60,000 nucleotides of DNA from Paenibacillus silvisoli (GCF_030866765.1 NZ_CP133017.1:6222501-6282500); one strand, 5' to 3'. Shown: positions 41,552-51,729, counted from the stretch's first letter. Notes: a model not told the origin generated them from the letters alone. A program made the numbers and translations.

Positions 41552-41701
41552 CTATCGAGTTTCGCGATGAGGAGTATGCTCGTTACAATACTTGCAAAAC
41601 TTCTTCATCTCAATACGGTCGGGGTGATTCCGCTTGTTCTTGCTCGAAGCATAGTTTCTTTGTTTGCAGTTTGTGCAAGCCAACGTAATAATTACCCGCA
41701 T
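41552..41701 (-). CDS. rpmG: 50S ribosomal protein L33 (bL33), zinc-binding
   Basis: The 49-residue protein begins [20 protein letters not shown] and has two CxxC pairs (CTNC and CKYC), so it is the zinc-containing form. GGAGG lies 8 bases before the ATG at 41701. rpmG-secE-nusG is the standard order. Confidence 0.97.
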   Translation of the reverse strand: MRVIITLACTNCKQRNYASSKNKRNHPDRIEMKKFCKYCNEHTPHRETR

Positions 41702-42031
41702 TGCTGACACCTCCCGTGCTAAACATAGATAATAAATCGTAAAACGTTGTATGTGAAACAAGCCTGATTCAGAACCCATAATAAAAAAAGACCTATTTAG
41801 GGCTACCAAAACACTTTATCACAAGCAATATGGCAGTGTCAACGGAAAACTGTTCCTGCACCGCGCCATTCTCTTGCTGCTCGCATACAACTAGAACAGG
41901 ACAACAACAAGCGCAAATAAGCCGAATTTTTCCATTCCGCACTATTCATTATTGTCCAGGGCGAAGGGTTTTCAAACCGCCAAATACCCTCCCATTAAAA
42001 AAAGAGCCGATTCGGCTCCTCATTAATGCCA
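41702..42031 (-). other. Non-coding rpmG upstream region
   Basis: This 330-base stretch holds the sigH terminator at its far end and a minus-strand TTGACA (41835-41840) followed after 16 bases by GATAAA with an upstream TG, a plausible rpmG promoter. A short palindrome before seven T (about 41786-41805) could be a weak attenuator. No gene is seen. Confidence 0.5.
41996..42021 (-). terminator. Terminator of sigH
   Basis: On the minus strand GAGCCG pairs with CGGCTC around AAT, followed by seven T. It begins 10 bases after the sigH stop. Confidence 0.92.
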
Positions 42032-42682
42032 CTAAGTTCCAATATCGCGCAGCTCCAAATAGCGTTCGAGCTTCCGTTTGACCCTTTGCAGCGCATTGTC
42101 GATCGATTTTACATGACGATCCAAATCCACCGCGATCTCTTGATAAGATCTGCCGTCCAAATAAAGCATGAGCACCTTGCGCTCCAAATCGCTTAGAATT
42201 TCGGACATCTTATCTTCGAGGCCGACAAACTCTTCTTGATTAATAATCAGCTCTTCCGGATCCGACACTCTCGTTCCGCAGATGACATCAAGAAGCGTGC
42301 GGTCCGAATCCTCGTCATAGATCGGCTTGTCCAGCGAAACATAAGAGTTGAGCGGGATATGCTTCTGGCGCGTCGCCGTCTTGATGGCCGTAATAATTTG
42401 CCGGGTGATGCACAGCTCGGCAAACGCCTTGAACGACGCAAGCTTATCGCCCTTAAAATCTCTTATCGCCTTGTAAAGGCCTATCATGCCTTCTTGGACG
42501 ATATCTTCGCGGTCGGCCCCGATCAGGAAGTAGGAACGCGCTTTGGCTCGGACAAAGTTCTTGTATTTATTAATCAAATATTCCAGCGCTTCGCCGTCAC
42601 CCTCGCGAACCGTCTCGACAATGTCTTCGTCCGTTTTGCAGTCATAGTCCAGCGTTTTCCAATCTCTGAGGTCGATGCTCAC
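42032..42682 (-). CDS. sigH: RNA polymerase sigma-H factor
   Basis: The 216-residue sigma-70-family factor directs early sporulation and post-exponential transcription in Bacillus. Region 2 is visible as DREDIVQEGMIGLYKAIRDF, and region 4 as LERKVLMLYLDGRSYQEIA and RHVKSIDNALQRVKRKL. The start is GTG at 42682, 8 bases after GGAGG. It is followed by its own terminator and preceded by a sigma-A-type promoter, so it can be expressed apart from the translation genes around it. Confidence 0.96.
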   Translation of the reverse strand: MSIDLRDWKTLDYDCKTDEDIVETVREGDGEALEYLINKYKNFVRAKARSYFLIGADREDIVQEGMIGLYKAIRDFKGDKLASFKAFAELCITRQIITAIKTATRQKHIPLNSYVSLDKPIYDEDSDRTLLDVICGTRVSDPEELIINQEEFVGLEDKMSEILSDLERKVLMLYLDGRSYQEIAVDLDRHVKSIDNALQRVKRKLERYLELRDIGT

Positions 42683-42836
42683 GAACAATCCCTCCGGCTC
42701 GAAAGGCGTACAATGCCCAAAACTTTCAGTACCTTATTCTATATACCGGCGCGCAATAAGAGCAGTAATTTACATTTCATTTACAATACGAAGACTACGA
42801 TTCTAGCAGGCAGCCCTCAAGAAGAAACTTAGACTC

Positions 42837-42866
42837 AGTATACATTATGTAACCTTTAACCGTCAA
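42837..42866 (-). promoter_or_regulatory. Sigma-A promoter of sigH
   Basis: Minus-strand TTGACG (42861-42866) and TATACT (42837-42842) are separated by 18 bases. Upstream, TTGTCGA (42927-42933) matches seven of eight bases of a Spo0A box, within a palindrome-like TTGTCGACGAA. The promoter call is good; the Spo0A box is speculative. Confidence 0.7.
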
Positions 42867-42978
42867 TGACGATCACGCCGAAAAAGCGCTAAGTATCTAG
42901 CAAATCTGGGAATATCAGACGTTTCGTCGACAAGCCGATTTCACGATTCCTGACGCATTTTCACTATCTTTCCGCGGC

Positions 42979-43500
42979 TCACATTTGACCTCTGCGCATG
43001 CGCTCCAGCTTCATTCGCACATCCATGCTCAAATTGCCGTCGAGCTCGTTCCGGACGCCCGAGCTCTGCTCTACCTTCCGCTCGATCGCTTTGCGGTTCT
43101 GCTGAATTTCGATCAGCAGCTCCCTTGCGGACTTGCGCAGCGCGCCCTGTCCGAAGGTCACGGCCTGCTCGGCCATGTCCGAAGTAGCGACGTGAATGTC
43201 GCGGCTGCGCAGCCGCAGCTCCGACGCCAAGCGTTCAATGCAGGCGTCGGCCGTTTCCTTCTCCTTCGTAAAAACGACGGTAATTCTGTGCTGCTTAAAA
43301 GTCTTGCCCGCTCCCGGCACCTGATGGGCGTCGAACACGACAATGACCTTTATCCCCGTAAAGCCTTGATAGTCCGCGAGCATTTCCAGCAGCCGATCGC
43401 GCGCATCCTCCAGATCGATATCGCTCAATTTGGACAGCATCGGCCAAGCCCCGATCATGTTATAGCCATCGACCAGCAGAACGTCATCCCGCCGCCGCAT
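42979..43500 (-). CDS. rae1: NYN-domain ribosome-associated endoribonuclease Rae1 (YacP)
   Basis: The 173-residue protein has an N-terminal NYN/PIN-like fold (VLLVDGYNMIGAWP, IKVIVVFDAHQVPG, CIERLAS, VATSDMAEQ) with the expected acidic residues. In Bacillus this enzyme cuts mRNA in the ribosomal A site. It starts 2 bases after the rlmB stop without a strong ribosome-binding site, so it is probably translationally coupled. A lysine/arginine-rich C-terminal helix follows. Confidence 0.93.
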   Translation of the reverse strand: MRRRDDVLLVDGYNMIGAWPMLSKLSDIDLEDARDRLLEMLADYQGFTGIKVIVVFDAHQVPGAGKTFKQHRITVVFTKEKETADACIERLASELRLRSRDIHVATSDMAEQAVTFGQGALRKSARELLIEIQQNRKAIERKVEQSSGVRNELDGNLSMDVRMKLERMRRGQM

Positions 43501-43502
43501 CG

Positions 43503-44270
43503 TTACCGCGTAAGGGCAAGACGCTGCCGCAGCACTTCATACATAAGCACGCCTGCCGCTACCGAGGCATTCAGGGAATTCAATTGACCGTTCATCGGAA
43601 GCTTGATCAGAAAATCGCATTTTTCGCGAACGAGTCTTCCGATCCCTTTGGCTTCATTGCCGATCACGATTGCAAGCGGCATGTCGAACTTGGTGGACGA
43701 AGCGTACACGTCCTGCTTCGCGCCAACGTCCGCACCGGCCACCCAAACGCCCGCTTCCTTCAGCTTGTCGATCGTTTGCGCCATATTCGTAATCCGGGCA
43801 ACCGGTACATATTCCACGGCGCCCGCCGATGTCTTCGATACGGTCGCCGTCAGCGAGGCAGACCGGCGCTTCGGAATAATGACGCCGTGCACGCCGGTGC
43901 ATTCCGCCGTCCGCAGTATGGAACCCAGGTTATGCGGATCCTCGATCTCATCCAGCAGCAGGAAGAACGGCATTTCTCCGCTTTCCTTGGCCCGTGCCAG
44001 CAGCTCTTCGACTTCGTAATACCGGTAGGCCGCCGCTTGCGCAATGACGCCTTGGTGAGGAACGCCCTCCACCATTTGGTCCAGCTTCCGCTTATCTACG
44101 ACCTGTACGATAACCCCCGCTTTCTTGGCTTCCAGCATAATCGGCTGGGCCGCCTTCTGTGCTTGCTCGGCTACCCATATTTTATTGATTTCACGCCCGG
44201 AGCGCAGCGCCTCCATAACCGGATGCTTCCCTGCAATCCACTCTTGCGATTCTTCCTCATGCTCGCGCAT
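43503..44270 (-). CDS. rlmB: 23S rRNA (guanosine-2'-O)-methyltransferase RlmB
   Basis: The 255-residue SpoU/TrmH-family enzyme has the N-terminal substrate-binding domain and SPOUT knot motifs: HNLGSILRTAECTGVHGVII, LAIVIGNEAKGI and LNSLNASVAAGVLMYE. It is the orthologue of RlmB, which methylates G2251, by position and similarity; TrmH-like activity is the alternative. The ATG at 44270 has GGAGG 6 bases upstream. The frame continues back into mrnC but without support. Confidence 0.95.
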   Translation of the reverse strand: MREHEEESQEWIAGKHPVMEALRSGREINKIWVAEQAQKAAQPIMLEAKKAGVIVQVVDKRKLDQMVEGVPHQGVIAQAAAYRYYEVEELLARAKESGEMPFFLLLDEIEDPHNLGSILRTAECTGVHGVIIPKRRSASLTATVSKTSAGAVEYVPVARITNMAQTIDKLKEAGVWVAGADVGAKQDVYASSTKFDMPLAIVIGNEAKGIGRLVREKCDFLIKLPMNGQLNSLNASVAAGVLMYEVLRQRLALTR

Positions 44271-44299
44271 CCTTAACCTCCATAAATATGTCGTCGTTT

Positions 44300-44773
44300 C
44301 TATGACTCGTCGAAAGCGATCGCCATCAGCTCGCGAAGCCGATCGATCCGCTTGTTGTAGTATAAATGTCCGATCAAGCACTCCAGCGCCGTCGCCTGCT
44401 GGTAATCGGCGGGATCCGCGTTTTTCGGCATGGAGCCGGATTTGGCGTTCCTTCCGCGCCTGACGATATCCGCTTCTTGCTCCGTCAGGTGCGGCTGCCA
44501 CTTCTCCAGCAGCATGCGCTGCGCCTTCGCCGATACGAATTGCGTCGCCTGGCGATGCAGGTGGTGCGGCTTATGGGTTGGCTGCGAGATGAGGTATTGT
44601 CTCACCAATACCTCGAACACCGCATCGCCGATATAAGCCAGCACGATCGGATTCATAAGATTAACCGGCTTGGACGGCGCGTGAAACCACAGCCCCGCTC
44701 CTTCAAGGTCTACACCGACACCGACACCGAAACCGTCAAGCCCGCTGCCGCCATTATCGTTACCCGTCGTCAT
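44300..44773 (-). CDS. mrnC: Mini-ribonuclease III (MrnC)
   Basis: The 157-residue protein is a lone RNase III catalytic domain without a double-stranded RNA-binding domain. Catalytic acidic residues are in AYIGDAVFEVLVRQYL and ATALECLIGHLYY. In Bacillus it matures 23S rRNA ends. The start at 44773 overlaps the cysS stop (ATGA). The first 25 residues are an unusual Gly-rich extension with three GV units encoded by GGTGTC repeats. Confidence 0.94.
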   Translation of the reverse strand: MTTGNDNGGSGLDGFGVGVGVDLEGAGLWFHAPSKPVNLMNPIVLAYIGDAVFEVLVRQYLISQPTHKPHHLHRQATQFVSAKAQRMLLEKWQPHLTEQEADIVRRGRNAKSGSMPKNADPADYQQATALECLIGHLYYNKRIDRLRELMAIAFDES

Positions 44774-46173
44774 TTCCGGCGCCACCGGATGCCTTGCGGC
44801 GTATCCTCCAGCACGATGCCCATCGCGGACAGCTGGTCGCGGATTTCGTCCGCCCGCTTCCAGTTCTTGCTCGCGCGGGCTTCCGTGCGCTGAACGATGA
44901 GCGCATCGATGTCGGCATCAAGCAGCGCCTCTTCCGCTTGCAGCAATCCAAGCACGCGATCGAATGCTTCGAATGCGTCGAGAAGCAGCTTCAGCTCCTC
45001 CGCCGAAACTACCGGACGCTGCAGGCGAAGATTCGTCTCACTCACTAGCTCGAACACGGCCGTAATGGCATCCGGCGTATTGAAATCGTCGTTCATCTTC
45101 GCATTGAACTGCTCGCGGATTTCGCCGATGCGCGCGTTCAGCGCCGCCAGCTCCGCCTCGTCCGGCGCGCTTACCGCCACGGACAGCCGATGCTTCACGT
45201 TCGACACCGAATTCGCGATCCGCTCCACGCTGTTCGCCGCTTGCTCAATCGTTTCGTCGCTGAAATTCAGCGGGCTGCGGTAGTGCGCGGACAGCATGAA
45301 GTAACGAATGACGGCCGGCTTGATGCGGGTCAAAATTTCCTGCACCGTTATGCCGTTGCTGAGTGACTTGGACATTTTTTCATTATTGATGTTAATGAAG
45401 CCGTTATGCATCCAATAGTTCGCCAGCGGCTTGCCCGTCACCGACTCGGACTGGGCGATTTCGCACTCGTGGTGCGGGAACTGCAAATCATGGCCGCCGC
45501 CGTGAATATCGAGCGTATCGCCCAAATATTTGCGCGCCATCGCGGAGCATTCGATATGCCAGCCCGGACGGCCCGGTCCCCAAGGGCTATCCCATTTGAT
45601 TTCTCCCGGCTTCGCCGCTTTCCACAATACAAAGTCTTGGCCGCTTTCCTTCCGTTCATCCACGCCGATGCGGATGCCCAGCTGCAGCTCTTCCATGTTC
45701 TGATGGGACAGCTTGCCGTAGTCCGCAAACGTGCTCGTGCGGAAATACACATCGCCGCCGCTTTCATAAGCATGGCCGCCGTCAACCAAGGCTTGGATCA
45801 AGGCGAGAATTTCATCGATATGGTCGGTTACGCGCGGATTCATTGTCGCCGGATTAATGCGCAGTCCCTCGATATTTTCCTTAAAGGCCTGAATAAACCG
45901 CTCCGCCACTTCCGGTACCGTCGTGCCGAGCTGCTCGGCTTTACGGATGAGCTTGTCGTCGACGTCGGTAAAGTTAACGATATAAGTAACGTCGTACCCG
46001 ATCGACTCCAAATAACGGCGCACCACATCGAAGAAAATCGCCGGACGGGCGTTTCCGATATGGATATAGTCGTACACCGTCGGACCGCATACGTACATTT
46101 TCACTTTTCCCGGCTCTTGCGGCGTGAAGAGTTCCTTCTCGCGCGACAGGGTATTATAAATTCGCAGGCTCAT
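44770..46173 (-). CDS. cysS: Cysteinyl-tRNA synthetase
   Basis: The 467-residue class I synthetase has the N-terminal [16 protein letters not shown] (HIGH motif with the zinc Cys), the zinc ligand region ([23 protein letters not shown]) and KMSKS. It overlaps the end of cysE by 20 bases. Both are under the cysteine T-box upstream, linking cysteine synthesis and charging. Confidence 0.98.
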   Translation of the reverse strand: MSLRIYNTLSREKELFTPQEPGKVKMYVCGPTVYDYIHIGNARPAIFFDVVRRYLESIGYDVTYIVNFTDVDDKLIRKAEQLGTTVPEVAERFIQAFKENIEGLRINPATMNPRVTDHIDEILALIQALVDGGHAYESGGDVYFRTSTFADYGKLSHQNMEELQLGIRIGVDERKESGQDFVLWKAAKPGEIKWDSPWGPGRPGWHIECSAMARKYLGDTLDIHGGGHDLQFPHHECEIAQSESVTGKPLANYWMHNGFININNEKMSKSLSNGITVQEILTRIKPAVIRYFMLSAHYRSPLNFSDETIEQAANSVERIANSVSNVKHRLSVAVSAPDEAELAALNARIGEIREQFNAKMNDDFNTPDAITAVFELVSETNLRLQRPVVSAEELKLLLDAFEAFDRVLGLLQAEEALLDADIDALIVQRTEARASKNWKRADEIRDQLSAMGIVLEDTPQGIRWRRK

Positions 46174-46837
46174 TTTCTCGTTTCTCCTCCAGCACTCGCT
46201 GTCTGCGTCGTTCTTGCTCCAGCTCTATTCTTAAATCGGACACTTCCTTCTGCATCGCCCGCAGCATTTCGATGACCGGGTCGGGCAGCTGAGCGTGGTT
46301 AAGGCGATCGCCGACCCGCGCGCCGTTGCGCTTAACCACGCGGCCGGGAATGCCGACCACCGTACTGTTCGGCGGTACCTCCCGCAGCACGACGGAGTTG
46401 GCGCCGATATTCACATTGTCTCCAACCTTGAAGGAGCCTAGAACTTTGGCCCCCGAAGCGATAACGACATTGTTGCCGATCGTCGGGTGTCGTTTTCCTT
46501 TCTCCTTGCCGGTTCCGCCAAGCGTAACCCCTTGATAGACGACGACATTGTCGCCGATTTCGCAGGTTTCGCCGATGACGACGCCCATGCCGTGGTCAAT
46601 GAACAGCTTTTGCCCAATTGTCGCGCCCGGATGGATTTCGATACCCGTAAAAAACCGGCTCGTCTGCGAAATGACGCGGGCCAGCGTAAACCATTTGCGC
46701 TTATACAGCGCATGCGCGATGCGATGTGACCAGATCGCATGCAAGCCGGAATAGGTGAAAATCACCTCAAGCTTATTGCGTGCGGCAGGGTCATTCTCCA
46801 GGATGGTTTCAATATCGGATAACAAGCTTCGAAACAT
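46154..46837 (-). CDS. cysE: Serine O-acetyltransferase
   Basis: The 227-residue enzyme makes O-acetylserine for cysteine synthesis. It has the N-terminal helical domain and a left-handed beta-helix with hexapeptide repeats ([48 protein letters not shown]). The ATG at 46837 follows GAGGGG by 9 bases; the longer frame would run through the T-box leader. A coiled-coil-like charged tail ([16 protein letters not shown]) overlaps cysS. Confidence 0.97.
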   Translation of the reverse strand: MFRSLLSDIETILENDPAARNKLEVIFTYSGLHAIWSHRIAHALYKRKWFTLARVISQTSRFFTGIEIHPGATIGQKLFIDHGMGVVIGETCEIGDNVVVYQGVTLGGTGKEKGKRHPTIGNNVVIASGAKVLGSFKVGDNVNIGANSVVLREVPPNSTVVGIPGRVVKRNGARVGDRLNHAQLPDPVIEMLRAMQKEVSDLRIELEQERRRQRVLEEKRENEPANL

Positions 46838-46865
46838 CGTCACAAACCCCTCTCTGGATCTGAAT

Positions 46866-47195
46866 GCAAAAAGCCCCCGCAGCCTGTAGGCTGCAGAGGC
46901 GTGTATACGCGGTTCCACTCTGCTTCGGTACGAGGGCTTATCGCATGCCGCATCGTCCGTCTCAACCGGTCCGTAACGAGGACCTCTCGTCGCCACCCAC
47001 CCTGCCGCATAACGGCAGTTCGGAGGCGCGGCTCCCAGGCGCAACGTTTATTCCCAAGAATAAGCGACTCACACCCGACAAACCGAGTACCGCCATACAT
47101 CGCTGCGGCTCCGTTTGAAGGTCGCCTTCTCTGGTTATTCCTGTGGTGAAATAAACAATCCTGTTCCAAGCCTTATGGTTCATGGTCGTAGCAAT
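46866..47195 (-). promoter_or_regulatory. T-box leader controlling cysE-cysS (Cys specifier)
   Basis: The minus strand carries the T-box core GTGGAACCGCG (46908-46918); A at the variable position pairs with the U discriminator of tRNA-Cys. A specifier-like GAACTGC (47015-47021) presents TGC, a cysteine codon, in the stem I region. The terminator hairpin pairs GCCTCTGCAGCC (46889-46900) with GGCTGCGGGGGC (46873-46884), followed by five T. Uncharged tRNA-Cys would let transcription continue into cysE-cysS and perhaps mrnC-rlmB-rae1. Confidence 0.93.
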
Positions 47196-47206
47196 AAATT
47201 AACTCA

Positions 47207-47235
47207 AGTATAGCCGAGGTCTCCCCAACTGGCAA
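47207..47235 (-). promoter_or_regulatory. Sigma-A promoter of the cysE T-box operon
   Basis: Minus-strand TTGCCA (47230-47235) and TATACT (47207-47212) are 17 bases apart, right after the gltX stop. The start near 47200 gives a T-box leader of about 360 bases. Confidence 0.82.
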
Positions 47236-47252
47236 GTAGGCAAACGACCGGC

Positions 47253-48710
47253 TTATCCCAACCGTCCCTGCAGCCGCTGCTCCACTTTCGCTTGGCCGAG
47301 CAAAGCGATCGTCTGGTTGAGATCCGGCCCGTGGGTTTGGCCCGTCAGCGCCGCGCGGATCGGCATGAACAGCTGCTTGCCTTTGAAGCCCGTCGATTGC
47401 TGCACCGATTTGACGGCCGCTTTAATCGAGTCGACATCGAAGGACGCCATTCCTTTCACCTGCTCAAGGAACGCTTGCAGCACGACCGGTACTTGCTCTT
47501 CAGCCAGAACCGCCTTCGCATCGTCCTCGTCCGCCGCTTCCGGCAGGAAGAACAGCTCGGTCAACGGCACGATGTCCGCCGCGAAACGCAGCTTTTCCTG
47601 ATACAGGGCGACGAGATCGCGCGCCCAATCATGCTGGCTGCCGCTGAGCGCTTCAGGCAGCCGTCCCGCTCCTTGCAGATGCGGAATGCACATCTCGACA
47701 ACGCGAGGCAGCTCGGCTTTCTTCATATATTCGTTGTTCATCCAGCTCAGCTTGTTCGTATCGAATACGGCAGGGCTCTTGCTCAAGCGGCTTGCGTTAA
47801 ACACTTGAATCAATTCCTCGCGCGTGAACATCTCCTGCTCGCCCTCCGGCGACCAGCCCAGCAGCGTAATGAAGTTGAACATCGCTTCAGGCAAGTAGCC
47901 GAGCTTATCGTACTGCTCGATAAACTGGATAATCGACTCGTCGCGCTTGCTCAGCTTTTTGCGGCTCTCGTTCACGATCAGCGTCATATGACCGAACACC
48001 GGCGGCTCCCAGCCGAACGCTTCGTAGATCATAAGCTGGCGCGGGGTATTGGAAATATGGTCCTCGCCGCGCAGCACGTGGCTGATGGCCATCAAGTGGT
48101 CGTCCAGCGCAACCGCGAAGTTATAGGTCGGGATGCCGTCCTTCTTCACGATGACGAAATCGCCGATGCCGTCCGATTCAAAGCTGATTTGGCCTTTGAC
48201 GAGGTCATTGAACGCGTACGTCTTGTTCTCCGGCACGCGGAAACGGATGCTCGGAATGCGGCCTTCCGCTTCAAACGCCGAACGCTGCTCCTCGGTCAGG
48301 CTGCGGTGTCTGCCGGAATAACGCGGCATTTCCCCGCGCGCCGTCTGCTCTTCGCGCTCTTGCTCCAGCTCTTCTTCCGTGCAGTAGCACTTATAAGCGA
48401 GACCTTTGTCCAGCAGCTCCTGCCAGTACTCGCGGTAAATATCCAAACGCTCCGTTTGGCGGTAAGGGCCGTAGCCTCCACCGACGTCGACGCTTTCATC
48501 CCAATCGATGCCGAGCCACTTCAAGTAGGTAAGCTGGCTCTCTTCGCCGCCCGCCACGTTCCGTTTCACGTCGGTATCCTCGATCCGGATAATGAATTTG
48601 CCGCCTAAGTTGCGCGCAAACAAGTAATTGAATAAGGCCGTTCTGGCATTGCCGATGTGGAGATGACCTGTAGGCGACGGCGCATACCGCACCCTGATTT
48701 GTTCTGACAT
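47253..48710 (-). CDS. gltX: Glutamyl-tRNA synthetase
   Basis: The 485-residue class I synthetase begins [20 protein letters not shown] (HIGH-like) and has the KLSKRD signature (KMSKS-like). In Firmicutes without GlnRS this enzyme usually also charges tRNA-Gln (inference from the family). It lies between ispF and cysE; no terminator is seen before the cysE promoter. Confidence 0.97.
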   Translation of the reverse strand: MSEQIRVRYAPSPTGHLHIGNARTALFNYLFARNLGGKFIIRIEDTDVKRNVAGGEESQLTYLKWLGIDWDESVDVGGGYGPYRQTERLDIYREYWQELLDKGLAYKCYCTEEELEQEREEQTARGEMPRYSGRHRSLTEEQRSAFEAEGRIPSIRFRVPENKTYAFNDLVKGQISFESDGIGDFVIVKKDGIPTYNFAVALDDHLMAISHVLRGEDHISNTPRQLMIYEAFGWEPPVFGHMTLIVNESRKKLSKRDESIIQFIEQYDKLGYLPEAMFNFITLLGWSPEGEQEMFTREELIQVFNASRLSKSPAVFDTNKLSWMNNEYMKKAELPRVVEMCIPHLQGAGRLPEALSGSQHDWARDLVALYQEKLRFAADIVPLTELFFLPEAADEDDAKAVLAEEQVPVVLQAFLEQVKGMASFDVDSIKAAVKSVQQSTGFKGKQLFMPIRAALTGQTHGPDLNQTIALLGQAKVEQRLQGRLG

Positions 48711-48753
48711 TTCGCGTTAAGCTCCTTCCGGGCGATCTATATATATTGCAGAA

Positions 48754-49239
48754 TCATAGCACAACTTTTACGAGGCAGACAACCGATTGCGCCGCAATCC
48801 CCTCGCCGCGGCCGGTAAAGCCGAGCTGCTCGGTCGTCGTCGCTTTCACGTTCACCTGCGAGGAATCTTCCGCTTCAAGCGCGCCTGCGATAACCTCGAT
48901 CATTTGCGGGATATACGGCAGCATCTTCGGCTTCTGCGCGATGATCGTCGAATCGACGTTGCCGAGCTTATAGCCGCGCTCCTTCGCGAGCCCCCAAATA
49001 TGCTGCAGCAGCTTCAAGCTGTCCGCATCCTTGAAGGCCGGATCCGTATCCGGAAAATGTTTGCCGATATCGCCGAGCCCAAGCGCGCCCAGTACCGCAT
49101 CGCTGATCGCATGCAACAGCACGTCCGCGTCGGAGTGACCGAGCAGTCCGCGTTCGTATGGAATCGTCACCCCGCCGATAATGCATGGGCGACCCTCCAC
49201 CAATTGATGCACATCAAAGCCATTGCCTACCCGAATCAT
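48754..49239 (-). CDS. ispF: 2-C-methyl-D-erythritol 2,4-cyclodiphosphate synthase
   Basis: The 161-residue MEP-pathway enzyme has the metal ligands in [27 protein letters not shown] and [11 protein letters not shown]. Its ATG overlaps the ispD stop (ATGA). It converts CDP-ME 2-phosphate to MEcPP for isoprenoid synthesis. Confidence 0.97.
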   Translation of the reverse strand: MIRVGNGFDVHQLVEGRPCIIGGVTIPYERGLLGHSDADVLLHAISDAVLGALGLGDIGKHFPDTDPAFKDADSLKLLQHIWGLAKERGYKLGNVDSTIIAQKPKMLPYIPQMIEVIAGALEAEDSSQVNVKATTTEQLGFTGRGEGIAAQSVVCLVKVVL

Positions 49240-49958
49240 GATTTCTTGCCCCTCTCCTGCTCCCGGCTTGCCAGCAAAAATTCCGCATAGGGCAAATCCT
49301 CGGGCGTCGTAATTTTAATGTTCGTATAATCCCCTTCGGCTACGGACACCGATACGCCCAGCCGTTCGACGGCCATAGCGTCATCCGTTCCGAGAAACCC
49401 GTCCTTCGCCGCCTCGTCCAGCGCCTGCCGCAGCAAAGAACGACGAAAAGCCTGCGGCGTTTGAATCGCCCACAAGCTTCGCCGATCCGGTGTCGCGGTA
49501 ATGACCCCGGTTTCATTCACTTGCTTAATCGTATCTTTAACAGGCACGGCCAGCACGGCGGCTTCGGTCTGCAGCGCCTTGTCCATGCATGCCCGAACGG
49601 CCCGCTCCGTAACGAGCGGACGGACGCCGTCATGAACCATGACCCATTCGACCGTTTCGCTCAGTGCGGCAAGCCCGCGATGAACCGAATGCTGCCGCTC
49701 GCTGCCGCCGGCCGCGACCTGCTTCACTTTGTCGAGCCCATAAGCCTGAACGAATCCTTGGCAGCGTTCCACGTCGTCTTGACCGACGATCAGCGCCACT
49801 TCGGCAATGTCGTCCATCGCCTGAAACCGTTCCAGCGTATGTACCAGAATGGGCTTGTCCTGCAGGAGCAAGTACTGCTTGCTCTCCGCGGTTCCCATTC
49901 TCGTTCCGCGGCCCGCCGCCACGACGACGACGCCCCATTTTGCACCTGCTGCTTCCAT
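49236..49958 (-). CDS. ispD: 2-C-methyl-D-erythritol 4-phosphate cytidylyltransferase
   Basis: The 240-residue enzyme has the nucleotidyltransferase start [31 protein letters not shown] and [10 protein letters not shown], as in IspD, the CTP-using third step of the MEP pathway. It is 93 bases downstream of yacL and overlaps ispF. The ribosome-binding site is weak (GGGGCGG 8 bases before the ATG). Confidence 0.96.
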   Translation of the reverse strand: MEAAGAKWGVVVVAAGRGTRMGTAESKQYLLLQDKPILVHTLERFQAMDDIAEVALIVGQDDVERCQGFVQAYGLDKVKQVAAGGSERQHSVHRGLAALSETVEWVMVHDGVRPLVTERAVRACMDKALQTEAAVLAVPVKDTIKQVNETGVITATPDRRSLWAIQTPQAFRRSLLRQALDEAAKDGFLGTDDAMAVERLGVSVSVAEGDYTNIKITTPEDLPYAEFLLASREQERGKKS

Positions 49959-50051
49959 GCCTTCAACCGCCCCGCGTGTATGTTCGTAGTTAAGCTAATT
50001 AAGATGCGCGCAGGCGCGCCAGCCCATTAGCCTACGTCCTATCATACCGCG

Positions 50052-51146
50052 TTAGAGCGCTTTTTCCAACAATTTCGGCTTGGCAAAAATCATCCGGCCC
50101 GCGGACGTTTGCAGCACGCTCGTCACGAGCACCTCCATCGTCGTTCCGATGTAGTCTCTGCCGCCTTCCACAACGATCATCGTACCGTCGTCCAAGTAAG
50201 CGACGCCTTGTCCATGCTCCTTGCCATCCTTGATGACCTGCACGACGATTTCTTCTCCAGGCAGCACGACCGGCTTCACTGCATTGGCCAGGTCATTGAT
50301 GTTCAATACCGATACGCCTTGCAGCTCGCAAACTTTGTTCAGGTTGAAGTCGTTCGTGACGACTTTGCCGTGCAGCACCTTAGCCAGCTTCACGAGCTTG
50401 CTGTCCACTTCGCCTTCTTCCGAATCGCCTTCGTAGATCAGCACTTTCACGTCGAGCTCTTTTTGAATTTTGTTCAAAATATCGAGCCCTCTGCGGCCCC
50501 TGTTGCGCTTGAGCAAATCCGAGGAATCCGCGATATGCTGCAGCTCCTCCAGGACGAATTCCGGGATAACCAGCGTACCCTCGATAAAGCCGGTTTTGCA
50601 AATATCCGCGATGCGGCCGTCGATAATGACGCTCGTATCGAGAATCTTGTGCTCCTCGTAGCTGCTTTCCTCTTCTACCCGGACTGCGGCGCCGCGGCGC
50701 TCGAACAGCGCTTTAACCTGCTCGGCCACTTCTTCGCGTTTGTTTAACCCAATCCGTACGCCTGCATACCCTAAGAAGAGTGTCAGCAGCAGCGGGATGA
50801 AGAGCCCTGCGCCGGTCAATCCCGATAATGCCGGATATACGAGCGCGGACAACAACAGTCCGCCCAGCAAGCCGACTCCGCCTGCGATTAGTTCCCCCGT
50901 CGGAATGGCCGATACCCGCTCCGCGCCTTGGCGCATCCATTTTAAGACCGGGCCTGCCAGTACGGTTGCTGCTGCCGCGCCGCACAGGGCGCCAATGCCG
51001 ACGTTTAAGTAATAGCTGCCTGAATGCTGCATAAGACCGGTTGTCGATGCCGTCCAACTAACGCTGCCGTTATAGGAGCCGTACAGCTGAGCGCCAAAAA
51101 ATCCGCCGAATACGAGACCAATCAGTTGAATCATTCTTTTCATCAT
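50052..51146 (-). CDS. PIN/TRAM-domain membrane protein (YacL)
   Basis: The 364-residue protein has about four N-terminal transmembrane segments (1-135), a PIN nuclease-like domain with acidic residues in [27 protein letters not shown] and [11 protein letters not shown], and a C-terminal TRAM domain ([22 protein letters not shown]). Its role is unknown; membrane-tethered RNA processing is an inference from the domains. GGAGG lies 9 bases before the ATG. Its position before ispD is conserved in Firmicutes. Confidence 0.93.
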   Translation of the reverse strand: MMKRMIQLIGLVFGGFFGAQLYGSYNGSVSWTASTTGLMQHSGSYYLNVGIGALCGAAAATVLAGPVLKWMRQGAERVSAIPTGELIAGGVGLLGGLLLSALVYPALSGLTGAGLFIPLLLTLFLGYAGVRIGLNKREEVAEQVKALFERRGAAVRVEEESSYEEHKILDTSVIIDGRIADICKTGFIEGTLVIPEFVLEELQHIADSSDLLKRNRGRRGLDILNKIQKELDVKVLIYEGDSEEGEVDSKLVKLAKVLHGKVVTNDFNLNKVCELQGVSVLNINDLANAVKPVVLPGEEIVVQVIKDGKEHGQGVAYLDDGTMIVVEGGRDYIGTTMEVLVTSVLQTSAGRMIFAKPKLLEKAL

Positions 51147-51266
51147 ATAAATCCACCTCCATTACAATTATGTTCCAATTGTGGATGCGTTAATCGCCCC
51201 TCTGGACGAAAGCATTAGAAATTATTAACTTGCCTCCGAAAGCGGCCGAAATCGCCGAAATCCATT

Positions 51267-51295
51267 TTGAAATGCGCCGCCGGGAGGCTTATAAT
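51267..51295 (+). promoter_or_regulatory. Sigma-A promoter of the gene at 51334
   Basis: TTGAAA (51267-51272) and TATAAT (51290-51295) are 17 bases apart on the plus strand, about 39 bases before the ATG. This is near-consensus and suggests constitutive growth expression of this otherwise isolated gene. Confidence 0.85.
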
Positions 51296-51333
51296 AGAGG
51301 AAAGCAGTCCATTCCTGAAATGAGGTGGAACCG

Positions 51334-51729
51334 ATGAATGCGCCAACACTGGAGCAATTCCAGCAGCAGGTATCCGAACTGCTGCTAAGACATCGCAGCT
51401 TGCTGGACGTCATGTCCAAATACGGTCAGTCCGGCGCCTCCGTCAACCGCGCCGTCGCGAAGTCCGTAACGGAATGCGGATGTATCGAATTGAATGCACG
51501 GAAGCAGCAGTTTGCGGATGACTTTAATCTCGAGCAAGCCAAAACGAAGCTTCATCATCACATTTCAGGCGAGCTCTGCGAGCACTGCAAGGAAGCGATT
51601 CAGAACGATCTGGGCCGCAACCTGTTTTACATGTCGGCCATGGCGAATCTGTTGGACATCAAGCTGGAGGACGTCATCAAACGCGAATCGGATAAGTGCA
51701 GCACGCTCGGCTTATTCAACCTCACCTAA
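51334..51729 (+). CDS. Conserved small protein of unknown function, MazG-like C-terminal segment
   Basis: The 131-residue, mostly helical protein has no confidently recognised family. The segment DLGRNLFYMSAMANLLDIKLEDVIKRES resembles the last helices of MazG-type nucleotide pyrophosphohydrolases, but the EExxE metal motif expected earlier is not obvious. Five cysteines occur, including CGC, CEHC and a late DKC, so metal binding is possible. GAGGTGG lies 5 bases before the ATG. It is the only plus-strand gene among about 40 minus-strand ones besides gerD and the IS, has its own strong promoter, and converges on pssA through a shared terminator. Confidence 0.8.
   Translation: MNAPTLEQFQQQVSELLLRHRSLLDVMSKYGQSGASVNRAVAKSVTECGCIELNARKQQFADDFNLEQAKTKLHHHISGELCEHCKEAIQNDLGRNLFYMSAMANLLDIKLEDVIKRESDKCSTLGLFNLT

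Noticed and set aside
46838..47183. N-terminal extension of cysE and small frames through the T-box leader
   Set aside because: The stretch is a regulatory RNA. The cysE start at 46837 has a good ribosome-binding site and matches the family.
47292..48608. A 438-codon plus-strand frame opposite gltX
   Set aside because: It mirrors gltX, which has HIGH and KLSKR motifs, and has no features of its own.
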